Positions 55,892 to 64,000 of a DNA stretch of 64,000 nucleotides are shown in pieces. A program made the position numbers and the translations under genes. Each line of letters begins with the position of its first letter. Position 1 is the first letter of the stretch. The DNA comes from Marinobacter subterrani (GTDB lineage Bacteria > Pseudomonadota > Gammaproteobacteria > Pseudomonadales > Oleiphilaceae). The notes beneath the pieces were generated by a model that saw nothing but the letters and a program-made list of their open reading frames with translations, was not told the DNA's origin and ran no database searches. The DNA lies in NCBI RefSeq assembly GCF_001045555.1, contig NZ_LFBU01000002.1:124001-188000 (forward strand), read 5' to 3'.

Positions 55892-58792
55892 ATGTTGCAA
55901 TATTTCGATCCCGGCACGAGCGGCCTGAACCCGAACATCGACTACGGCACGCCGCCCAGCACATCCGAAACCCTGGTCAGCCTGTCCATCGACGGCACCG
56001 ACATCAGTGTCCCCGAAGGCACCTCGGTGCTGCGGGCCGCCGCCCTGGCGGGCATCAATATTCCCAAGCTGTGTGCTTCGGACAACCTGGAAGCCTTCGG
56101 CTCCTGCCGGATGTGTGCGGTGGAGATCGAAGGCCGCCGGGGCTATCCCGCGTCCTGTACCACGCCGGTGACCGAGGGCATGGAAGTCACCACCCAGAAC
56201 GGCAAACTGGCCAGGCTCCGCCGCAATATCATGGAGCTGTATATTTCCGACCACCCGCTGGACTGCCTCACCTGCCCGGCCAACGGCAACTGCGAGCTGC
56301 AGGATGTCGCCGGCGCGGTCGGCCTGCGGGAAGTGCGCTATGGCTTTGAGGGTGAGAACCACCTGGACGCCGAAGTCGACGACTCCAACCCCTATTTCAG
56401 CTTCGACCCCAGCAAGTGCATTGTCTGCTCCCGTTGCGTACGTGCCTGTGAGGAAGTGCAGGGCACCTTTGCGCTGACCATTGACGGCCGCGGCTTCGAT
56501 TCCAAGGTCTCTGCGGGCCAGAACGATCCGTTCATGGATTCCGAGTGTGTGTCCTGCGGTGCCTGCGTGCAGGCCTGTCCCACCTCCACCCTGATGGAAA
56601 AGAGCGTGATCGACGCCGGCCAGCCGGAGCACAGTGTGGTCACCACCTGTGCCTATTGCGGCGTGGGCTGCTCCTTCAAGGCGGAAATGAAGGGGGATCA
56701 GCTGGTGCGCATGGTGCCCTACAAGGGCGGTGAAGCCAACCAGGGCCACTCCTGTGTCAAGGGCCGGTTCGCCTTCGGCTACGCCACCCACAAGGATCGC
56801 ATCAAAGAGCCAATGATCCGGGAGTCGATCAACGATCCCTGGCAGGTGGTGTCCTGGGACGAGGCCATCGCGTTTTCGGCGAAAAAGCTCAAGGACACCC
56901 AGGCCAGGTACGGCCGGGAAAGTATTGGCGGCATCACGTCCTCACGCTGCACCAACGAGGAAACCTACCTGGTGCAGAAGCTGATCCGCGCCGCGTTCGG
57001 TAACAACAACACCGACACCTGCGCCCGGGTCTGCCACTCACCGACCGGGTTTGGCCTGAAAACCACCCTCGGCGAATCCGCCGGCACCCAGACTTTCGAC
57101 TCGGTGATGAAGGCCGACACCATTGTGGTGATCGGGGCCAATCCCACCGATGCCCATCCGGTGTTCGGTTCCCAGATGCGCCGGCGCCTGCGCCAGGGTG
57201 CCAGGCTGATCGTGATCGATCCTCGCCGTATCGACCTGCTGAAAACCCCCAACGGCACGGAAGGCATTCACCTGCCGCTGCGCCCAGGCACCAACGTGGC
57301 CATGATCAACGCCCTGGCCCACGTTATCGTGACCGAGGGCCTGGAAGACAAGGCCTTTATCGAAAGCCGGTGCGAGCCGAAGCAGTACAATGACTGGCGG
57401 GAATTCATTGCCGAGCAACGCAATTCGCCCGAAGCCATGGAGGCCGTCACCGGCGTGTCCGCCGATCTGGTGCGCCAGGCTGCCCGGGAATACGCCAATG
57501 CCGGCAACGGTGCCATCTACTATGGCCTGGGCGTGACCGAACACAGTCAGGGTTCCACCATGGTAATGGGCATTGCCAACCTGGCCATGGCCACCGGCAA
57601 CATCGGCCGTGAAGGCGTCGGAGTGAATCCGCTGCGCGGCCAGAACAATGTTCAGGGTTCCTGTGACATGGGCTCCTTCCCCCACGAGCTGCCGGGCTAC
57701 CAGCATGTCGGCGACCCGGCCGTGCGGGCCAAGTTCCAGGCGGACTGGGGCGTAGCCATCGATGACGAGCCCGGCCTGCGGATTCCGAACATGTTTGACG
57801 CCGCCATCGCCGGCAGCTTCAGGGCCCTCTATGTGCAGGGCGAAGACATTGCCCAGTCCGACCCCAATACCCAGCATGTCGAGGCGGCACTCAGCGCCCT
57901 GGATTGTCTGATCGTGCAGGATATCTTCCTGAACGAGACGGCCAAGTTCGCCCACGTGTTGCTGCCGGGCTCCACCTTCCTTGAGAAGAACGGCACCTTT
58001 ACCAATGCCGAGCGTCGCATCAACCGGGTGCGCAAGGTGATGGCGCCGGTGGCCGGCATGGAAGACTGGGAAGTGACCATGGCGCTCTCGAATGCCCTGG
58101 GGTATCCGATGAACTACCAGCATCCGTCTGAAATCATGGACGAGATCGCCCGGCTGACCCCCACGTTCACCGGTGTCAGCTACGACAAGCTGGAAAAGCT
58201 GGGCAGCATCCAGTGGCCCTGCAACGAGGAGCATCCGGATGGCACGCCCACCATGCACACGCTGGACTTCCCCATCGGCAAGGGCAAGTTCGCGGTAACG
58301 GAGTACATCGCCAGCGAGGAGAAATCCAACCGCCGGTTCCCGCTGCTGCTGACCACCGGCCGGATCCTGAGCCAGTACAATGTGGGCGCCCAGACCCGCC
58401 GTACCGAAAACAGCCGGTGGCATAACGAGGATGTGCTGGAGATCCATCCCAGTGATGCCGAACTGCGGGGCGTACGCGACGGCGACTGGCTGGGTATTTC
58501 CAGCCGCGTTGGCCAGACCGTTCTGCGGGCGCGGATCAGTGACCGCATGCTGCCGGGTGTGGTGTATACCACCTTCCATCATCCCGGAAGTGGCGCCAAC
58601 GTGATCACCACCGACAGCTCTGACTGGGCCACCAACTGCCCGGAATACAAGGTCACGGCCGTGCAGGTGGAGAAAGTGTCCCAGCCGTCGGACTGGCAGC
58701 GCCATTTCGAGCAGTTCGACAAGCGCCAGCAGCAGTTGCTGGAACCGGCCGCGAGCCACATGGAGCAGGCCGATGCGCAGGCACTCAAATAG
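55892..58792 (+). CDS. fdsA: NAD-dependent formate dehydrogenase alpha subunit (Mo/W)
   Basis: The catalytic subunit (966 residues) oxidises formate to CO2. The N-terminal NuoG-like part has a 2Fe-2S site (CASDNLEAFGSCRMC), His-Cys cluster (HPLDCLTCPANGNC) and two 4Fe-4S sites (CIVCSRCVRAC, CVSCGACVQAC). The FdhF-like part begins with CAYCGVGC and GHSCVKGRF. The metal ligand is Cys, in DTCARVCHSPTG; the codon is TGC, so no selenocysteine. The C-terminal domain binds bis-MGD. ATG 55892 follows GGAGG; GTG at 55877 is unlikely. Confidence 0.96.
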   Translation: MLQYFDPGTSGLNPNIDYGTPPSTSETLVSLSIDGTDISVPEGTSVLRAAALAGINIPKLCASDNLEAFGSCRMCAVEIEGRRGYPASCTTPVTEGMEVTTQNGKLARLRRNIMELYISDHPLDCLTCPANGNCELQDVAGAVGLREVRYGFEGENHLDAEVDDSNPYFSFDPSKCIVCSRCVRACEEVQGTFALTIDGRGFDSKVSAGQNDPFMDSECVSCGACVQACPTSTLMEKSVIDAGQPEHSVVTTCAYCGVGCSFKAEMKGDQLVRMVPYKGGEANQGHSCVKGRFAFGYATHKDRIKEPMIRESINDPWQVVSWDEAIAFSAKKLKDTQARYGRESIGGITSSRCTNEETYLVQKLIRAAFGNNNTDTCARVCHSPTGFGLKTTLGESAGTQTFDSVMKADTIVVIGANPTDAHPVFGSQMRRRLRQGARLIVIDPRRIDLLKTPNGTEGIHLPLRPGTNVAMINALAHVIVTEGLEDKAFIESRCEPKQYNDWREFIAEQRNSPEAMEAVTGVSADLVRQAAREYANAGNGAIYYGLGVTEHSQGSTMVMGIANLAMATGNIGREGVGVNPLRGQNNVQGSCDMGSFPHELPGYQHVGDPAVRAKFQADWGVAIDDEPGLRIPNMFDAAIAGSFRALYVQGEDIAQSDPNTQHVEAALSALDCLIVQDIFLNETAKFAHVLLPGSTFLEKNGTFTNAERRINRVRKVMAPVAGMEDWEVTMALSNALGYPMNYQHPSEIMDEIARLTPTFTGVSYDKLEKLGSIQWPCNEEHPDGTPTMHTLDFPIGKGKFAVTEYIASEEKSNRRFPLLLTTGRILSQYNVGAQTRRTENSRWHNEDVLEIHPSDAELRGVRDGDWLGISSRVGQTVLRARISDRMLPGVVYTTFHHPGSGANVITTDSSDWATNCPEYKVTAVQVEKVSQPSDWQRHFEQFDKRQQQLLEPAASHMEQADAQALK

Positions 58793-59657
58793 TCAGGGCG
58801 GCGCGGCCATGAAGGCGCCCCACCCACAAGCGCAACCACTTCCGCCGGACGGCTGTGAGGTCCCGGTGGAAGTGCGGGGCGGCATTGCGGGCGCGCCCGG
58901 CCGCGACGTTGTGGCCGAGGAGGTGCCGGTGGCCATGGTGTACAACGGCATTTCCCATGCCGTGATGATGGCCTCGCCGTCGGACCTTGCTGACTTTGCC
59001 CTGGGCTTCAGTCTCACCGAAGGTATTCTGGACCGCCCGGACCAGCTCTTTGGTCTGGAGGTTCAGGCGGTTGAGGAGGGCATTTCGATAGACATGCACA
59101 TTGCCGGTGACTGCTTTGCCCGGCTGCGGGAGCAGCGCCGGAACATGACCGGGCGGACCGGTTGCGGGCTGTGCGGCACGGATTCGCTGGCCCATGCCAT
59201 CCGGCCCATCCAGCGGGTTCCGGTGCAACCGGTGCCGCCGGCCGACAAGGTCCAGCGTGCCCTGGCCAGCCTCCGCAAGCACCAGCCCCTTCAGGCGCAG
59301 ACCGGTGCCACCCATGGCGCTGCCTGGTGCGACGCCGATGGCCGGCTACTGCAGGCCCTGGAGGATGTCGGGCGCCATAATGCCCTGGACAAGCTGATCG
59401 GAGCCCGCATACGGCATCACGGTGTCGCAGCGTTTGATAACGGCTTCGCGCTGATTTCCAGCCGGGCCAGTTTCGAGATGGTGCAGAAATGCGCCAGCGT
59501 GGGTATCCGGTGTCTGGTGGCTGTTTCCGCACCCACGGCCCTGGCGATCCGGGAAGCCCGTGCCGCGGGCATGACCCTGATCGGCTTTGCCCGCCCGGGT
59601 CGCCACGTGATCTATGCCCGGGGCGATGACCAATTTTCTGAGGAGACGCCTGAATGA
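58773..59657 (+). CDS. fdhD: FdhD/FdsC sulfurtransferase-chaperone for formate dehydrogenase
   Basis: The 294-residue protein matches FdhD/FdsC: it delivers sulfur to, and protects, the bis-MGD cofactor before insertion in FdsA. The conserved loop reads TGRTGCGLCGTDSL, keeping the CX2C pair. DVGRHNALDKLIGA and ISSRASFEMVQK are also typical. The frame begins at ATG 58773, inside the end of fdsA and seven bases after GGAG; ATG 58809 is an alternative. It overlaps fdsD by four bases. Confidence 0.93.
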   Translation: MRRHSNSQGGAAMKAPHPQAQPLPPDGCEVPVEVRGGIAGAPGRDVVAEEVPVAMVYNGISHAVMMASPSDLADFALGFSLTEGILDRPDQLFGLEVQAVEEGISIDMHIAGDCFARLREQRRNMTGRTGCGLCGTDSLAHAIRPIQRVPVQPVPPADKVQRALASLRKHQPLQAQTGATHGAAWCDADGRLLQALEDVGRHNALDKLIGARIRHHGVAAFDNGFALISSRASFEMVQKCASVGIRCLVAVSAPTALAIREARAAGMTLIGFARPGRHVIYARGDDQFSEETPE

Positions 59658-59887
59658 GCGACCAGCAACTCCAGAACCTGATCAAGATGATCAACCAGAT
59701 CAGCATCAACAACCTGCACCACGGCGATGAAGACCAGGCCGCCGAGGTGGTGACGACGCACATCAGGAAATTCTGGGCCCGCAGCATGAAACAGCAGATC
59801 ATTGCCTACGCCGAGTCTGACGGCCTCGAGCTGTCATCGGTGTCCCGGCTGGCGGTCAAGCGCCTGGCGGAGCCCCAGACCGCCTGA
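59654..59887 (+). CDS. fdsD: Formate dehydrogenase delta subunit
   Basis: This 77-residue protein matches FdsD: it has MINQISINNL, a central acid-rich segment and the HIRKFWARSMKQQIIAYA stretch. Found in FdsABG enzymes as a small accessory subunit. Last gene of the operon, starting inside the fdhD stop (ATGA). Confidence 0.92.
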   Translation: MSDQQLQNLIKMINQISINNLHHGDEDQAAEVVTTHIRKFWARSMKQQIIAYAESDGLELSSVSRLAVKRLAEPQTA

Positions 59888-59982
59888 ACCCGGTCATTAA
59901 ACTGTCGCCTGCCTGTCACCTGTCCGTCACCGCGTTTTGCCAAGGTGGCATCATCCGGAATGGTTGAACGGCGGGGGACGGC

Positions 59983-60834
59983 ATGCGGAGTTACCGGAGC
60001 GTATTCATATCCGATGTACACCTGGGCACGGCAGATTGTCAGGCGGATTATCTGCTGGACTTTCTAACCCGGGTGCGCTGCGAAACCCTCTATCTGGTGG
60101 GTGACATTATCGACCTGATCGCGATGCAGCGGCGGGTTCACTTCCCGGCCGCCCACCAGGCCGTCATCCACAAATTCATCGAGCTGGCCGCCAGCGGAAC
60201 CCGCGTAGTCTATGTGCCTGGTAATCACGACGATTTCCTGCGCCGATTCTGTGGCCAGACCATTGCCGGCATCGAGCTTCACGACAAAATCGTGCACCGC
60301 ACCGCCGATGGTCGCCGATTCATGGTCTGCCACGGCGACCAGTTTGATCAGGTGGTGCGCTGCAGCCCCCTCATGCTGCTGGTTGGTGACCGCGCCCATG
60401 GCCTCCTGTTGCGCCTGAACCGATGGTTCAACGCCTGGCGCCGGCTCAAGGGCAAACCCTACTGGTCGCTGGCAGCCTGGGTGAAAAGCCGCATTGGCAA
60501 GGCCAGGACATTCATCCGCCGGTTCGAACTGGCGGCGCTGACCGTCGCGGAAAAGGGTAATTACGACGGCTTTATCTGCGGCCACATCCACTCTGCCGGA
60601 TTCCTGCGCAGTGAAGAAGGGCTTTACTGTAACGACGGCGACTGGGTGGAGCACTGCACCGCCCTGGTGGAGCAGGACAATGGCAAGCTGGAACTGCTGC
60701 ACTGGTCCGAAACCCCGGCCGTGCTGGCGGTAGAACCAGACGCACCGCATCCGGACGTGTGCGGGGATGCCCGGCCGGTGCTCGACAGCCTGCCGACCGG
60801 ATTTGTGGAGCAGGTCAACCGCCTGGCCAGTTGA
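59983..60834 (+). CDS. LpxH-like UDP-2,3-diacylglucosamine diphosphatase family metallophosphoesterase
   Basis: The 283-residue protein has the calcineurin-type metal motifs in order: SDVHLG, GDIID, PGNHDD, CHGDQFD and CGHIHSA. It lacks a signal peptide. The length and arrangement resemble the longer LpxH-like proteins, and the true substrate may be a phospholipid or nucleotide-sugar. Not part of the formate operon: 95 bases separate it from fdsD. Confidence 0.85.
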   Translation: MRSYRSVFISDVHLGTADCQADYLLDFLTRVRCETLYLVGDIIDLIAMQRRVHFPAAHQAVIHKFIELAASGTRVVYVPGNHDDFLRRFCGQTIAGIELHDKIVHRTADGRRFMVCHGDQFDQVVRCSPLMLLVGDRAHGLLLRLNRWFNAWRRLKGKPYWSLAAWVKSRIGKARTFIRRFELAALTVAEKGNYDGFICGHIHSAGFLRSEEGLYCNDGDWVEHCTALVEQDNGKLELLHWSETPAVLAVEPDAPHPDVCGDARPVLDSLPTGFVEQVNRLAS

Positions 60835-61116
60835 GTGATCGGCTGTCCCGATGGCTGCATCTGTCTGGCAGGGTGTGAGTCTGGTCTTTGATTATCAACG
60901 TCTGTTCTCTCCGCTGTTACCTCCCGATCCTCAAGAAGCACGGGTGACGATCACCAGCCAAGCTTGTAGATGCTGGTATGAAACGAACCATGGATTCTCT
61001 TTGAAGGAGCCATTCTATGAGCAGACTGTGCGCAGTGAAGACTACTTGCTGGATCTGGAGGCATCGATTGCAGGCGCCCATTGAAAGCCAACTGGGGCTC
61101 TGCTGTTTACGCACTC
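60835..61116. other. Intergenic stretch without a supported gene
   Basis: These 282 bases are less GC-rich than the flanks. An ORF of 77 codons (60851-61084) and another at 61017 behind GAAGGAG are open, but neither has a recognisable protein character, and the second runs into the convergent ABC gene. They may be remnants of a decayed gene. No terminator was seen for either flanking gene. Confidence 0.4.
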
Positions 61117-61863
61117 TTACACCGGGTTCGTGGCCAGAATTTTCTTCAGAAAGTCTTTCGTTCGGGGATCTTTCGGGTTGTAAAAAATTTCGCCGGGCGG
61201 TCCCTGTTCCACAATTCTGCCGCCGTCGATGAAGATCACCCGGTCGGCGACATCCCGTGCGAAGGACATTTCATGGGTAACTACCATCATGGTTTGTCGC
61301 TCGGAAGCGAGCTGCTTCATTAAACCTAGCACTTCCTCCACCCATTCGGGATCAAGGGACGAGGTGGGCTCGTCGAACAGGATAACCTCGGCTCCCGTGG
61401 CCATGGCGCGACCAATACCCACACGCTGCTGCTGGCCGCCGGACATGGCCGCCGGGTAGGCATCCGCCTTATCGGCCAGGCCGATCTGCTGCAGGATCTC
61501 GCGAGCTCTCTTGTAGGCTTTTTCCTTCGGCCATTTGTCCACCACCAGCAGACGCTCGGCGATGTTCTGTAGCGCGGTCTTGTTGGCAAACAGGGCATAG
61601 TTCTGGAACACGAAGGCGGTTCGCCGCCGCATGGAAAGGATTTCTGCCCGGCTGGCGTGGTTCACATCCACGGTCAGATCGCCGACGGTCATGGTGCCGG
61701 CAGTGGGCTGTTCCAGAAAGTTGATGCAGCGCAGCAGGGTGGATTTTCCGGTGCCCGAGGGCCCGATGATTACCACGATCTCGCCTTTCTCGATGGTCAG
61801 ATCGATGCCGTCGAGAACGACGGTTTTGCCGAATTGCTTGCTCAGTGAGTCCAGTCTGATCAT
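61117..61863 (-). CDS. Polar amino acid ABC transporter ATP-binding protein
   Basis: The 248-residue ATPase has Walker [11 protein letters not shown]-loop [15 protein letters not shown], signature [15 protein letters not shown], Walker [14 protein letters not shown] and the H-loop VVTHEM. It belongs to the polar amino acid (GlnQ/TcyC-like) group. Its start overlaps the permease stop. Last gene of a three-gene operon. Confidence 0.94.
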   Translation of the reverse strand: MIRLDSLSKQFGKTVVLDGIDLTIEKGEIVVIIGPSGTGKSTLLRCINFLEQPTAGTMTVGDLTVDVNHASRAEILSMRRRTAFVFQNYALFANKTALQNIAERLLVVDKWPKEKAYKRAREILQQIGLADKADAYPAAMSGGQQQRVGIGRAMATGAEVILFDEPTSSLDPEWVEEVLGLMKQLASERQTMMVVTHEMSFARDVADRVIFIDGGRIVEQGPPGEIFYNPKDPRTKDFLKKILATNPV

Positions 61864-62534
61864 CGGCTATAGGCCCTGTTCAGGCGGATTTCCAGGTAGC
61901 TCTGAAGCTTGGACAGCATCTCCACCACGATCCAGTAGATAACGGCGGCGACGATGAAAGCTTCGAAATACAGAAAGCTGCCGGCGGCTTCTTTCTGGGT
62001 GGCACCCATAAGTTCGGTCACGCCAAGGGTAAAGGCGAGTGACGTTGCCTTGATCATGTCGATGAAGTAGTTCATCAGGGTGGGCAGCGCCACCCGGGTG
62101 GCCTGGGGAAGCACGATCCGGCGCATCATCTGGCCGTTGGTCATGCCGATGGACAGGGCCGCTTCGGTCTGGCTGCGATCAACGCCCACGATGGCGGCCC
62201 GGATCGATTCCGCCATATAGGCGGAAAAGTGCATGGTCAGGCCCATGATGGTGGCGGTAACACCGTCGATGACGGTCAGCACGCTGAACAACTGAGGCAG
62301 ACCATAGTAGAAGAGGAACAGCTGCACCAGCAGTGGCGTACCCCTGAAAAAGGAGATGAACACGATTGTCAGCTGGTTGAGTACCGGTATGCGGAGCACC
62401 CGGACCACAGCAAACAGGCAGGCAAGGATCAGTGCAAGCACCATCCCCGTTCCTGCCAGCTGAAGAGTGAGGGGTAGATAGCCGAGCAGAACGGGTACCA
62501 GCCCCACCATGTATTCGACGTTTAGCACGTCCAT
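61860..62534 (-). CDS. Polar amino acid ABC transporter permease
   Basis: The 224-residue permease has five predicted helices and the HisM/GlnP-type motif [10 protein letters not shown] ... with the EAA-type loop [34 protein letters not shown] is the classic N-terminal region. It probably forms a homodimer since only one permease is encoded. Substrate likely cystine, glutamine or another polar amino acid. Confidence 0.93.
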   Translation of the reverse strand: MDVLNVEYMVGLVPVLLGYLPLTLQLAGTGMVLALILACLFAVVRVLRIPVLNQLTIVFISFFRGTPLLVQLFLFYYGLPQLFSVLTVIDGVTATIMGLTMHFSAYMAESIRAAIVGVDRSQTEAALSIGMTNGQMMRRIVLPQATRVALPTLMNYFIDMIKATSLAFTLGVTELMGATQKEAAGSFLYFEAFIVAAVIYWIVVEMLSKLQSYLEIRLNRAYSR

Positions 62535-62559
62535 AGGCAGTCAGGCCTCGTTTGGGCCC

Positions 62560-63315
62560 TCAGGGCCGGGTGATGTCGGTGCCGAACCACTTCTCGGAGA
62601 TGGCTTTCAGCTCGCCTTTTTCCCGCAGATCGGCCAGTGCCTTGTTCACCTGGTCCCGCAGCGCACGGCCCGCCTCTGTCTCCCGGAACGGGTAGGCGTT
62701 GGTGATCTGTGAGAAGGTGGGGCCGGCCAGCTCAAGGGGCAAAGGCTTTTCCTTGATAATCTGGCTGGCGCTGACCCGATCCATGACAAAGGCGTCCACG
62801 CGGCCCAGCGCGGTGTCATGCTCCAGATTACTCTCATAGGTTTTGATGTTGATCTGATCCGAGTAGGGCAGCTCCCGCAACAGGTCGGCGAAATTGGAAC
62901 CCAGGTTTACTGCAACGGTTTTGCCCTTCAGATCTTCCACGCCCTGTATCTCGGTGTTGCCTTTTTTGGTCACCACCTGGGCGCCGTCATAGACGTAGGG
63001 TTCGCTGAAAATATAGGCCTTCTTGCGTTCTTCGGTGATGGTGATCTGGTTGGCCACGGTGTCGATCCGTCCCGATGCCAGCATGCCCATCAGGCCGGAG
63101 AAGTTGGCGGTTTCGAACTGGATTTCACGGCCCAATTCTTTGCCGATGGCGTTCATGACGTCCACTTCAAAGCCCTTGAGTGTGTCCTGCTCCACAAAAG
63201 TGAATGGGTAATACTGGCCGGACATGCCTACTCGCAGGGGGATCTCCTGGGCCTGCAGAGCGCTGCCTGCCAGCAAGGAAATAATCATAAGCGTCGTGGC
63301 TAAAAACGTTTTCAT
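62560..63315 (-). CDS. Amino acid ABC transporter substrate-binding protein
   Basis: The 251-residue protein has a signal peptide (LATTLMIISLLAGSALQA) and the family 3 solute-binding fold: LRVGMSGQYYPFTFVEQDTLKGFEVDVMNAIG, then VANQITITEERKKAYIFSEPYVYDGAQ. It is the first gene of the operon and sets the specificity; the length and pattern are closest to cystine- or glutamine-type binding proteins. Divergent from the damaged TetR gene. Confidence 0.93.
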   Translation of the reverse strand: MKTFLATTLMIISLLAGSALQAQEIPLRVGMSGQYYPFTFVEQDTLKGFEVDVMNAIGKELGREIQFETANFSGLMGMLASGRIDTVANQITITEERKKAYIFSEPYVYDGAQVVTKKGNTEIQGVEDLKGKTVAVNLGSNFADLLRELPYSDQINIKTYESNLEHDTALGRVDAFVMDRVSASQIIKEKPLPLELAGPTFSQITNAYPFRETEAGRALRDQVNKALADLREKGELKAISEKWFGTDITRP

Positions 63316-63396
63316 GAAGCCTCCTTCTCATAACACGTCGAACGTTCAGCATAGACCGGGTCGGCCCTCGGGGGAAATCACCGCCTGCCTTGCACC

Positions 63397-63420
63397 AATT
63401 AATTAAAGGGTTTATTAATA
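63397..63420. promoter_or_regulatory. AT-rich repeat upstream of the TetR gene
   Basis: ATTAAT occurs twice, 10 bases apart (about 63398-63419), inside a run with almost no GC, immediately before the TetR ATG. It looks like an operator/promoter for the regulator, but the exact dyad is not clear. Confidence 0.35.
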
Positions 63421-63426
63421 TTGGTC

Positions 63427-63970
63427 ATGAGCCAGCGAAAACGACAACGCCAAACCACAGGTCCGCATCAGCCGCGCAGCCCTGGCCGGCCCAGCGACGA
63501 CCCCGCCATCCGCGAACGAATGATTGAAGTCGCGCTGAGTGAGTTCTCCGCGCACGGCTTTCGCGGTGTGTCGGTGACTGCCATTGCGAAGCAGTCCGGT
63601 GCCACACCGGCGATGATCCACTACTACTTCGGCAACAAGCAGGGTCTGTATGAGGCAGTGCTGCAGCATGCGTTGGGCCCGATCCTGAGCCGGTTACAGT
63701 CCGCGACAGAATACACGCCAGACGGCGAGGACCCGCTGCCGCGGTGGTCGCGGGCTGCGGGATCTCGTGAAGGGCGCCCAGAAGCTCGGCACCCTGCGCT
63801 CCGATCTCAATCCTGAGCTGACCGCGCTGTCACTGCTGAGCATGGCTGTCTTCCCCTTCATCGGCCGGCCGGTGGCCGGGCAGGTACTGGACTACAGCAT
63901 CGAACCCGGACGTATCGACACACTGGCTGATCACACCCTGCAACTCTTCTACCACGGAGCCGGCACATGA
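63427..63970 (+). pseudogene. TetR-family regulator with internal deletion and frameshift
   Basis: The first frame (from 63427) encodes a normal TetR DNA-binding domain: RERMIEVALSEFSAHGFRGVSVTAIA and GATPAMIHYYFGNKQGLYEAV. After about residue 102 (DGEDPL) the frame loses sense. A different frame, offset by one base, resumes with GGRGLRDLVKGAQKLGTLRSDLNPELTALSLLSM and runs to the TGA at 63970. Joined, they give about 175 residues, so roughly 30-50 residues of the ligand domain are missing at about 63735. The repressor is probably inactive. A sequencing error alone would not explain the missing residues. Confidence 0.75.
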
Positions 63971-64000
63971 CTCCTTCTGTTTCCGGAACCTGTGTCCTGC
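63967..64000 (+). CDS. Start of an unidentified gene (partial)
   Basis: An ATG at 63967 overlaps the TetR stop as ATGA and opens MTPSVSGTCVL to the window edge. The coupling suggests an operon, and TetR genes of this kind are often followed by an efflux membrane-fusion protein. The fragment is too short to classify. Confidence 0.4.
   Translation, partial: MTPSVSGTCVL

Noticed and set aside
57000..57060. Selenocysteine in the formate dehydrogenase active site
   Set aside because: The catalytic codon is TGC (Cys) and no in-frame TGA with a hairpin follows.
61017..61232. Small ORF behind GAAGGAG
   Set aside because: It overlaps the convergent ABC ATPase and its Cys/Arg/Trp-rich product resembles no protein; the ribosome-like site may be chance.
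1..64000. CRISPR arrays, insertion sequences or prophage
   Set aside because: No regularly spaced repeats, transposase, integrase or phage structural genes were seen on either strand.

Overview
The window is GC-rich bacterial DNA with dense, short-spaced operons. It looks like a marine gammaproteobacterium close to Marinobacter or the Pseudomonas/Alteromonas group. This is inference from protein character: an OprI-like alanine-zipper lipoprotein, fused NuoCD, a 7TMR-DISM hybrid kinase, CvrA/NhaP2 and an FdsGBACD formate dehydrogenase. No 16S or other species marker is present. No prophage, integrase, insertion sequence or CRISPR array was found.

Layout. 0-10 kb: a Cys-tRNA(Pro) deacylase, a PAS-GGDEF diguanylate cyclase, a serine beta-lactamase-like hydrolase, two small unknown proteins, a lipoprotein gene interrupted by an in-frame stop, and a phosphorelay cluster (hybrid kinase, small membrane protein, single-domain response regulator). 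10-11.3 kb: a gene-poor stretch that appears to hold two unannotated transcription units on opposite strands, a 29-codon ORF with its own promoter and terminator (minus) and a probable small RNA (plus). 11.5-21.3 kb: queC-queE, an AraC regulator, an alpha/beta hydrolase, an extracellular nuclease, a CapW/BrxR-like WYL regulator, and two MFS transporters, one with a MarR regulator. 21.3-28.5 kb: envelope and ion homeostasis, with a manganese (yybP-ykoY) riboswitch and UPF0016 exporter, two L,D-transpeptidases on either side of NfeD, slipin and an Lpp/OprI lipoprotein, then a K+/H+ antiporter and tRNA-Gly(CCC).

28.7-43.7 kb is a complete 13-gene complex I operon (nuoA, B, CD, E to N) with many overlapping start/stop codons. 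It meets a type II NADH dehydrogenase gene tail to tail. 45-50.6 kb holds a TetR regulator, a NosR-like membrane flavo-iron-sulfur protein, a YghU-type glutathione transferase, a spermidine-synthase-like protein and a PEBP-family protein.

50.6-59.9 kb is a formate module: an OFA-family transporter behind a perfect FNR/Anr-type site, an FdsR-like regulator, and the soluble NAD+-dependent formate dehydrogenase operon fdsG-B-A-fdhD-fdsD. It would oxidise formate to CO2 and produce NADH, which complex I or NDH-2 from the same window could consume. The window ends with an LpxH-like metallophosphoesterase, a polar amino acid ABC transporter, a TetR gene damaged by an internal deletion and frameshift, and the first codons of another gene.

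No clearly new multi-gene system was found. The best candidates for something undescribed are the two small transcription units at 10.4-10.8 kb.
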